Part shown: one piece after another, positions 1 to 4,577 of the stretch
Layout of the letters: each line of letters begins with the position of its first letter
Position numbering within the stretch: position 1 is the first letter of the stretch
Position numbers and translations under genes: made by a program
Assembly (NCBI GenBank): GCA_945952355.1
Contig: CAMFIW010000218.1
Location: forward strand, 1 to 5,708
Direction: 5' to 3'
Length of the DNA stretch: 5,708 bases
Source of the DNA: an uncultured Phenylobacterium sp.
Lineage (GTDB): Bacteria; Pseudomonadota; Alphaproteobacteria; Caulobacterales; Caulobacteraceae
The notes under the pieces: generated by a model
What the model was told of the DNA's origin: nothing
Seen by the model: only the letters and a program-made list of their open reading frames with translations
Database searches by the model: none

Positions 1-84
1 AAGGCCGCCGGCGCCGACGCGTTTAAGCTGGCGAACGACGCCACAGGCACTAATGCCTAGGCTCGTGGCGGCCGGGGTTTCTAG
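1..84 (+). pseudogene. pseI: Disrupted 5' part of pseI, with two in-frame stops
   Basis: Frame 1 from base 1 reads KAAGADAFKL, which matches the conserved (A)KxAGADAxKxQTYT segment near residues 37-46 of PseI proteins. The next 18 codons (31-84) lose all similarity and contain TAG at 58-60 and TAG at 82-84. The family sequence then resumes in the same frame at GTG 85 (VHGGLWDG). From memory of Campylobacter jejuni PseI, 20 residues separate this K-hydrophobic pair from GGLW, and 20 codons separate them here, so there is no net length change. Frame 3 at 63-82 reads S-W-R-P-G-F-L, close to the expected SDRPEF-L, so compensating small indels plus substitutions are likely. Either the gene is damaged or this stretch of sequence is unreliable. 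About 36 N-terminal residues lie off the left edge. Confidence 0.6.
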
Positions 85-924
85 GTGCATGGCGGGCTGT
101 GGGACGGGCGGCGGCTATACGAGCTCTACCAGGAGGCCCACACGCCTTGGGAGTGGCACGCCGAGCTGTTCGAGCATGCGCGCAAGGTCGGCATCTCGAT
201 CTTCTCCTCGCCCTTCGACCCGACGGCGGTGGAGCTGCTGGAGAGCCTGGGTGCGCCGGCCTACAAGATCGCGTCGTTCGAGCTGATCGACATTCCGTTG
301 ATCCAGCAGTGCGCGCGGACCGGCATGCCGCTGGTCATGTCCACGGGCCTCGCGTCGCCGGAGGAGATCACCGAGGCGGTGGCCGCCGCGCGGGGCGCGG
401 GCTCCGGCGGCATGATCCTGCTTCACTGCACCAGCGCCTATCCGGCCCCGATGTCGGACATGAACCTGGTGACCATCCCGCATTTGGCCCAGACCCACGA
501 CGTGGTCGTCGGGCTGTCGGACCACACCATGGGCGTCGCCGCCTCGGTGGCGGCGGTTTCGCTGGGCGCCTCGTTCATCGAGAAGCACTTCACGCTCAGC
601 CGCGCCGAAGGCGGCGTGGACTCGGCCTTCTCGCTGGAGCCGCACGAGCTCGAGCGGCTGGTGAAGGAGGCGCGAGACGCCTGGGAGGCGCTCGGGGCGC
701 TGAAGCATGGCGAGCTGCGGTCCGAGGATTCGAGTCGCGACCATCGCCGCTCGCTCTACGTCGTCGCCGATGTCCGCAAGGGCGAGCTGATCACCGGCCA
801 GAACGTGCGATCGATCCGCCCGGGCCTCGGCCTGCCGCCCAAGTACCTGCCCCAGGTGCTCGGCAGGCGCGCCGTCCACGACCTCGCCCGCGGTACGCCC
901 CTGGCCCGGTCGATGGTGGAGTAG
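85..924 (+). CDS. pseI: Pseudaminic acid synthase (NeuB family), 3' part
   Basis: This enzyme condenses phosphoenolpyruvate with 6-deoxy-AltdiNAc to give pseudaminic acid, the cytosolic step before CMP-activation in making flagellin or surface glycans. The 279 visible residues carry the NeuB TIM barrel in order: FSSPFD (40-45), YKIASFE (60-66), MSTGLA (85-90), LLHCTSAYP (112-120), GLSDHTMG (143-150) and IEKHFTLSRAEGGVDS (165-180). The histidines of SDHT (147) and EKH (168) are 21 residues apart, as are the two metal-binding histidines of NeuB. A C-terminal SAF (antifreeze-like) domain follows from RRSLYVVADVRKGE (221-234) to the end, with IRPGLGLPPK inside it. The SRAEGGVDSAFSLEP form after EKHFTL favours PseI over sialic or legionaminic acid synthases. 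The frame is open from GTG 85, but this is probably not the native start: family members have about 65 more N-terminal residues, and traces of these lie upstream in damaged form. If 85 were used, the first barrel strand would be missing and activity would be doubtful. It is probably the last gene of an operon entering from the left. Confidence 0.9.
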   Translation: MHGGLWDGRRLYELYQEAHTPWEWHAELFEHARKVGISIFSSPFDPTAVELLESLGAPAYKIASFELIDIPLIQQCARTGMPLVMSTGLASPEEITEAVAAARGAGSGGMILLHCTSAYPAPMSDMNLVTIPHLAQTHDVVVGLSDHTMGVAASVAAVSLGASFIEKHFTLSRAEGGVDSAFSLEPHELERLVKEARDAWEALGALKHGELRSEDSSRDHRRSLYVVADVRKGELITGQNVRSIRPGLGLPPKYLPQVLGRRAVHDLARGTPLARSMVE

Positions 925-926
925 CC

Positions 927-944
927 GGCGCTTACTTCGGCGCC
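927..944 (+). terminator. Short hairpin just after pseI stop
   Basis: GGCGC (927-931) and GCGCC (940-944) form a 5-bp GC stem with an 8-base loop, two bases after the pseI stop codon. No T-run follows, so it is a weak terminator candidate at best. The larger inverted repeat downstream is the stronger one. Confidence 0.2.
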
Positions 945-965
945 ATCCCAGAGGCGCGGCGTGAT

Positions 966-1109
966 CCCTTTCCTTCTCCTCTTGCGGGAGAAGGTGGCCG
1001 CTCGGAGAGCGGTCGGATGAGGGGTCTCTCAGATCTTTCCAGATGGGCGGCGCGGCCCCTCACCCGACCCTGCTCCGCAGGGCCACCCTCTCCCGCGAGG
1101 GGAGAGGGA
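966..1109. repeat. Compound palindromic intergenic repeat between convergent genes
   Basis: The left arm (about 966-1025) and the right arm (about 1055-1109) are imperfect reverse complements over roughly 55 bases. For example, GCGGGAGAAGGTGGCC on the left pairs with the complement of GGCCACCCTCTCCCGC on the right, and GGATGAGGGG pairs with CCCCTCACCC. Each arm also contains smaller hairpins: CTTCTCC/GGGAGAAGG and CCGCTC/GAGCGG on the left, CCCTG/CAGGG and CCCTCTCCC/GGGGAGAGGG on the right. This is the style of the dispersed 'CCCTCTCCC...GGATGAGGGG' intergenic palindromes seen many times per genome in alphaproteobacteria. It occupies the gap between a + gene and a - gene that converge, so it could fold in transcripts from either side and act as a bidirectional terminator or 3'-end stabiliser. 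The repeat structure is visible; the dispersed-family identity is from memory and the function is inferred. Confidence 0.75.
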
Positions 1110-1134
1110 AGCGATGGGAGGCGCGCTGGCGGCA

Positions 1135-1830
1135 TCACACCTCGCTCTCGTAGCGCTGGAAGGGCAGGGCGCGGACGGCGTCGGTGGTGAAGGTGGGGTC
1201 GGCCGGATAGAGCGCTTCGTAGACCCTGGCCACGAAGTCGAAGTCCTCGGGATAGTCGACCGTCCAGCGCAGGGCGCTGTCGTCGTGGGCCTGTTTCAGA
1301 TGGCCCTGCCGGAAGCGGGCGCCGGGCTTGTAGAGGTAGGGCGTGACGTGCTCGCGGTCGTAGGGATCGTCGGTCTCCCGCGCTGAGGCGAGCAGGGCGT
1401 CGATCTTGAAGACCTCGACGTCCAGGCCGCGTGGATAGGTGCGCTCGCGGCCGTTGGAGACGTAGTCGAGATCTTCGCGGCGCATGAGGGCTATGGCCTC
1501 GTCGATCACCCCGGCGTCGGCCAGGGGACAGTCGGCGGTGAGCCGCACCATGTCGCCCTCCAGCCCGAACTCGCCGATCGCGCCCACGAAGCGGCCGAGC
1601 ACGTCGTCGAGCGCGCCGCGATGCACCTGTACGCCGATCGCGCGCACTGCGTCGGCGAGGCCGTCGTCGGAGGGATCGACGCTGGTCGCGACCACGATGC
1701 GGTCGAGCATGGCGCTGCGGCGCAGGCGCTCGATCTGTCGCTCGATCATCGGGCGGCCCAGGATCGGCTTCAGCACCTTGCCGGGCAGGCGCGACGAACT
1801 CATCCGCGCCTGGAGCACCGCCGTGATCAT
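1135..1830 (-). CDS. SpsF-type cytidylyltransferase (COG1861), probable CMP-sugar synthase
   Basis: This is a complete 231-aa cytosolic nucleotidyltransferase of the SpsF / CMP-Kdo-synthetase-like family, which activates acidic sugars with CTP. The N-terminal signature is clear: AVLQARMSSSRLPGKVL (4-20), the nucleotide-binding loop with the conserved R-hydrophobic-P-G-K. DVLGRF (76-81), RLTADCPL (96-103, with the acidic residue expected to bind metal), YPRGLDVEV (132-140), DREHVTPY (158-165) and RWTVDYPEDF (188-197) are typical SpsF blocks. Length matches the family (about 230-250 aa). The ATG at 1830 is chosen because the family motif begins three residues later; GGGA about 12 bases upstream is a modest ribosome site. 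Reading further upstream would run antisense through the divergent gene. Next to pseI, the likely job is making CMP-pseudaminic acid or a related CMP-nonulosonate, the role PseF plays elsewhere. The exact sugar cannot be told from sequence, and SpsF proteins are often annotated simply as glycosyltransferase family proteins. Confidence 0.85.
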   Translation of the reverse strand: MITAVLQARMSSSRLPGKVLKPILGRPMIERQIERLRRSAMLDRIVVATSVDPSDDGLADAVRAIGVQVHRGALDDVLGRFVGAIGEFGLEGDMVRLTADCPLADAGVIDEAIALMRREDLDYVSNGRERTYPRGLDVEVFKIDALLASARETDDPYDREHVTPYLYKPGARFRQGHLKQAHDDSALRWTVDYPEDFDFVARVYEALYPADPTFTTDAVRALPFQRYESEV

Positions 1831-1906
1831 GGTCTGCGAGGTCCCTGGCCGTCCGCTGTCAGAATACCCTAGTCTTGGCGCGAGTCGGGGCCATGGGGAC
1901 GATCCG
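1831..1906. promoter_or_regulatory. Divergent intergenic region with possible promoters
   Basis: This 76-base gap separates the starts of the - strand cytidylyltransferase and the + strand DUF969 gene, so promoters for both should lie here or overlap the gene starts. On the - strand, TATTCT (complement of 1861-1866) resembles a -10 box, with CCGACT 16 bases upstream as a poor -35. On the + strand nothing stands out; TACCCT (1865-1870) is a weak -10 candidate. No convincing operator palindrome is seen apart from the CCATGG at 1891-1896. Confidence 0.35.
1895..1899 (+). promoter_or_regulatory. Ribosome binding site for the DUF969 gene
   Basis: GGGGA lies 7 bases before ATG 1907. This supports that start over upstream in-frame codons, which would run antisense into the divergent cytidylyltransferase gene. 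The ATG at 1893 is out of frame. Confidence 0.45.
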
Positions 1907-2572
1907 ATGCTGATCCTGCTGGGCGTGGCGCTCGTGGTCGTGGGTTTCGCGGTCGGGTTCAACCCGCTGCTGGTCGTGGTGGTCTCGGCCCTGGTGACCG
2001 GGATGGCGGCTGGCCACACGCCGGTCGAGGTCCTGGCGACCTTCGGGAAGGCCTTCAACCAGAACCGCAATATCAGCGTGGTCTTCCTGGTGCTGCCGGT
2101 GATCGGCGTGCTAGAGCGCGCAGGCCTCCAGGAGCGGGCGCGCAGCCTGATCGCGGGCTTCCGCTCGATCTCCATCGCCCGGCTGCTCATCGGCTATCTG
2201 GCCTTTCGCCAGCTCACCGCGGCGCTCGGCCTGATCTCCATCGCCGGCCAGGCCCAGACGATCCGCCCGCTGGTGGCGCCGATGGCCGAGGCGGCGGTGG
2301 AGGCCCGAATCGGGCCGATCGACGAGCCGCGACGCCAGGCCATCCGCGCCATGACCGCGGCGACCGACAATGTCGGCGTCTTCTTCGGCGAGGACATCTT
2401 CCTGGCCATCGGCTCGATCCTGCTGATGGTCGGCTTCCTCAGCCAGAGCGGCATCGTCCTGGAGCCCTTGCAGCTCTCGGTCTGGGCGATCCCGACCGCC
2501 ATAGCCGCCTTCGCCGTCCATGGGGCGCGGCTCGTGCTGTTCGGCCGTCGCCAGGACCGGACCACGCCGTGA
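1907..2572 (+). CDS. DUF969 family integral membrane protein
   Basis: This 221-aa inner-membrane protein matches PF06149 (DUF969) in length and layout. Hydrophobic segments lie at about 2-18, 20-35, 54-69, 88-112, 156-178 and 186-210, giving five or six membrane spans. Family-like blocks are NPLLVVVVSALVTG (19-32), GKAFNQNRNIS (47-57), LPVIGVLERAGLQERA (63-78), AFRQLTAALGL (99-109), QAQTIRPLVAPMAEAA (115-130) and TDNVGVFFGEDIF (153-165). Polar and charged residues inside or beside membrane segments (R101, Q102, Q115, R120, D154, N155, E162, D163) could line a substrate path. The gene ends in GTGA, shared with the DUF979 start, so the two proteins are almost certainly co-translated and probably form one complex. 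The family function is not established. From memory, DUF969/DUF979 pairs occur beside pyroglutamyl-peptidase and 5-oxoprolinase genes in other bacteria and have been proposed as a 5-oxoproline transporter. No such enzyme gene is visible here, so the substrate is open. Confidence 0.85.
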   Translation: MLILLGVALVVVGFAVGFNPLLVVVVSALVTGMAAGHTPVEVLATFGKAFNQNRNISVVFLVLPVIGVLERAGLQERARSLIAGFRSISIARLLIGYLAFRQLTAALGLISIAGQAQTIRPLVAPMAEAAVEARIGPIDEPRRQAIRAMTAATDNVGVFFGEDIFLAIGSILLMVGFLSQSGIVLEPLQLSVWAIPTAIAAFAVHGARLVLFGRRQDRTTP

Positions 2573-3531
2573 TCAAGCTCTCCTTCGTCTTCATCGTCGC
2601 CGGGCTGATCTTCGCCGCCTATGCGGTGCTGAGCGCGCTCGACCGGACCAATCCCAAGCGCTGGCGCAACGCTCTGTTCTGGGCGCTGTTCGCGGCGAGT
2701 TTCCTGGCGGGCGACCATTTCGGCGACCTCGGCAACGGGGTGCTCGTGGTGCTTCTCGCCGTGACGGCGGGTGTCGGCGCCCTGGGCCGGGGCGAACCCG
2801 CAGGTCCCAACGCCGCCGAGAAGCACGCCAGCGCGGCGCGGTTCGGGAACTGGCTGTTCCTGCCCGCCCTCGTGATCCCGGCGGTGGTGCTGTTCGGCTC
2901 GCTGGCCGGCAAGCACATGCGCCTGGGCGGCGGCCCGTTGCTGGAGCCCAAGCAGGAGACCCTGATCTCGCTGGCGATAGGGGCGATGATCGCGCTGGCG
3001 GTCGCCCTGCCGCTGCTGCGCCAGCCGGCGGGGGCTCCGTTGCAGGAAGGCCGGCGGCTGATGGACACCGTGGGCTGGGCGGCGCTGCTGCCCCAGATGC
3101 TGGCGGCGCTGGGGGCGGTCTTCACCCTGGCGGGGGTCGGCAAGGTTGTGGGCGGCATGGTCGCCGCCGGCATCCCGATGGACAGTCGCGCGGCGGCGGT
3201 GGCGGCCTACTGCATCGGCATGGCGGGCTTCACGATGATCACCGGCAACGCGTTCGCGGCCTTCCCCGTGATGACCGCCGGCGTGGCCCTGCCGTTCCTG
3301 ATCGGCAAGTTCGGCGGCGACCCGGCGGCGATCTGCGCCATAGGCATGCTGTCGGGTTTCTGCGGGACGCTGATGACCCCGCTCGCCGCCAACTTCAACG
3401 TCGTGCCCGTGCGCCTGCTGAACCTCGACGACCGCTATGGCGTGATCCGCGCCCAGGCGCCGACCGCCATCCCGCTGCTCATCGTCAACATGGTCCTGAT
3501 GTATGTCCTCGCCTTCCGCGCTCACGGCTGA
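2569..3531 (+). CDS. DUF979 family integral membrane protein
   Basis: This 320-aa inner-membrane protein matches PF06166 (DUF979). It starts at GTG 2569, overlapping the DUF969 stop by 4 bases (GTGA), which is a classic sign of translational coupling. About eight to ten hydrophobic segments are visible, at roughly 4-21, 34-47, 56-71, 95-112, 132-150, 168-190, 208-222, 228-246, 252-270 and 298-315. A charged, soluble loop lies at 72-92. Family-like blocks are GWAALLPQMLAALGAVFTLAG (169-189), TGNAFAAFPVMTAGV (225-239) and GTLMTPLAANFNVVP (266-280). The last two have the Gly/Asn/Pro-rich look of re-entrant substrate-binding segments in ion-coupled carriers, but that reading is inference. It probably acts with DUF969 as the second half of a permease. 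The 3' end overlaps the next gene. Confidence 0.85.
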   Translation: MIKLSFVFIVAGLIFAAYAVLSALDRTNPKRWRNALFWALFAASFLAGDHFGDLGNGVLVVLLAVTAGVGALGRGEPAGPNAAEKHASAARFGNWLFLPALVIPAVVLFGSLAGKHMRLGGGPLLEPKQETLISLAIGAMIALAVALPLLRQPAGAPLQEGRRLMDTVGWAALLPQMLAALGAVFTLAGVGKVVGGMVAAGIPMDSRAAAVAAYCIGMAGFTMITGNAFAAFPVMTAGVALPFLIGKFGGDPAAICAIGMLSGFCGTLMTPLAANFNVVPVRLLNLDDRYGVIRAQAPTAIPLLIVNMVLMYVLAFRAHG

Positions 3532-4510
3532 GGCCGCTTCGAAGTTCGCGGGCCTCGCCCTAAGCCACGTGACCCGCGAGTTCCCCAACAAGCTCGACCA
3601 CACCATGGTCGGGCTGGCGGACGCGCGCGGCCCCCGCGACCTGCATCCGATCTTCTACGGCAGCTACGACTGGCACTCCTGCGTGCACGGCTACTGGCTG
3701 CTGGCGACCCTGCGCCGGCTGCACCCGCAGATTCCGGAGGCGGCGGCCATCGACGCCCTGTTCGCGCAGGCCTTCACGGCGGACAAGGTCGAGGCCGAGC
3801 GGGCCTATCTCGACCGGCCGACGGCGCGGGGCTTCGAGCGGCCCTATGGCTGGGCGTGGCTGTTGAAGTTGCAGGGCGAGTTCCTGGCGCACGACGCGCC
3901 CTGGGCCGGGCTGATGGCGCCCTTGGCGGAGGCTTTCGCCGATCGCTGTCGCGAGTTCCTGCCGCGCGCGACCTATCCGATCCGCACCGGCGTGCATTCC
4001 TCGACCGCATTCGCGCTCGCCCTCGCGCAGGACTATGCCGTCGCGACGAAGGACGCGGCCTTCGAGGCCCTGCTGCGCGACAAGGCGCGGGCCTGGTACG
4101 GCAATGATCGCGGCTGCCAGGCCTGGGAGCCGTCGGGGGACGACTTCCTGTCGCCGGCCTTGATGGAGGCCGAGTGCATGCGCCGGCTCCTGCAGCCCTC
4201 GGCCTTCAGGACCTGGTTCGCGGCCTTCCTGCCCGACGCGGCGGTGAGCCTGCCCGCCACCCTGTTCGCGCCGGCGACGGTCAGCGACCGCAGCGACGGC
4301 AAGATCGCCCACCTCGATGGTCTCAATCTCAGCCGCGCCTGGTGCTGGCGCTCGATCGCCGGGAGCCTGGCTGCGGACGATCCGGTCCGCGGCGTCGCCC
4401 TGGACGCGGCGGAGCGGCACCTGGCGGCCAGCCTGCCGCACGTGGCCGGCGACTATATGGGCGAGCATTGGCTGGCCAGCTTCGCGCTCCTGGCCCTGAT
4501 GGCCGGGTGA
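3503..4510 (+). CDS. DUF2891 family protein
   Basis: This 335-aa soluble protein matches PF11199 (DUF2891) across its length. It has no signal peptide or membrane segment, so it should be cytosolic. Conserved-looking blocks are FPNKLDH (27-33), HPIFYGSYDWHSCVHGYW (48-65), YPIRTGVHSSTAFAL (158-172), WEPSGDDFLSPALMEAE (208-224), HLDGLNLSRAWCW (270-282) and DYMGEHWLASFALLAL (317-332). The regular helical, W/H/D/E-rich blocks resemble an alpha/alpha-toroid enzyme, and H48, D56, H58, H62, H165, E209, D213, D214 and D272 are plausible pocket residues. No catalytic activity is established for the family that I know of. ATG 3503 is the best start: it lies 29 bases inside DUF979, and the next in-frame start-like codon (a GTG near 3569) would delete the helix before FPNKLDH. 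The overlap implies coupling to the permease pair, which suggests it modifies or cleaves the imported compound. Family call firm; role inferred. Confidence 0.85.
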   Translation: MSSPSALTAEAASKFAGLALSHVTREFPNKLDHTMVGLADARGPRDLHPIFYGSYDWHSCVHGYWLLATLRRLHPQIPEAAAIDALFAQAFTADKVEAERAYLDRPTARGFERPYGWAWLLKLQGEFLAHDAPWAGLMAPLAEAFADRCREFLPRATYPIRTGVHSSTAFALALAQDYAVATKDAAFEALLRDKARAWYGNDRGCQAWEPSGDDFLSPALMEAECMRRLLQPSAFRTWFAAFLPDAAVSLPATLFAPATVSDRSDGKIAHLDGLNLSRAWCWRSIAGSLAADDPVRGVALDAAERHLAASLPHVAGDYMGEHWLASFALLALMAG

Positions 4511-4515
4511 GGGAT

Positions 4516-4546
4516 TTGACAGCGACCCGCGGCGTCGCGATTGATC
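4516..4546 (+). promoter_or_regulatory. Possible promoter for the TPR gene
   Basis: TTGACA (4516-4521) is a perfect -35 hexamer. GATTGATC (4539-4546), 17 bases downstream, matches six of eight positions of the Caulobacter housekeeping -10 element GCTANAWC as I recall it. The 17-base spacer (4522-4538) is itself an inverted repeat, GCGAC-N7-GTCGC. Transcription would start near 4552, about 26 bases before the TTG start of the next gene. This suggests the TPR gene has its own promoter rather than depending on the upstream unit. Confidence 0.4.
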
Positions 4547-4577
4547 GGCGAATGAAGTTCCGCCCCGGACCCCGCGC

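Noticed and set aside
53..286. 77-aa + strand open frame overlapping the start of pseI
   Set aside because: It is Arg/Ser-rich shadow sequence in another frame of the pseI gene. Its start lies in the scrambled patch, and it has no recognisable family features.
1484..1906. N-terminal extension of DUF969 upstream to 1484
   Set aside because: It would be antisense to the cytidylyltransferase. The first DUF969 membrane span starts immediately after ATG 1907, which has a GGGGA site.
1831..2190. N-terminal extension of the - strand cytidylyltransferase to 351 aa
   Set aside because: The extra 120 residues are low-complexity antisense of the DUF969 membrane gene, and the family motif begins right after the ATG at 1830.
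2194..3606. 470-aa - strand open frame antisense to DUF969/DUF979
   Set aside because: The product is rich in His, Arg, Gln and Asp with no hydrophobic core or domain, typical of antisense frames in high-GC coding DNA.
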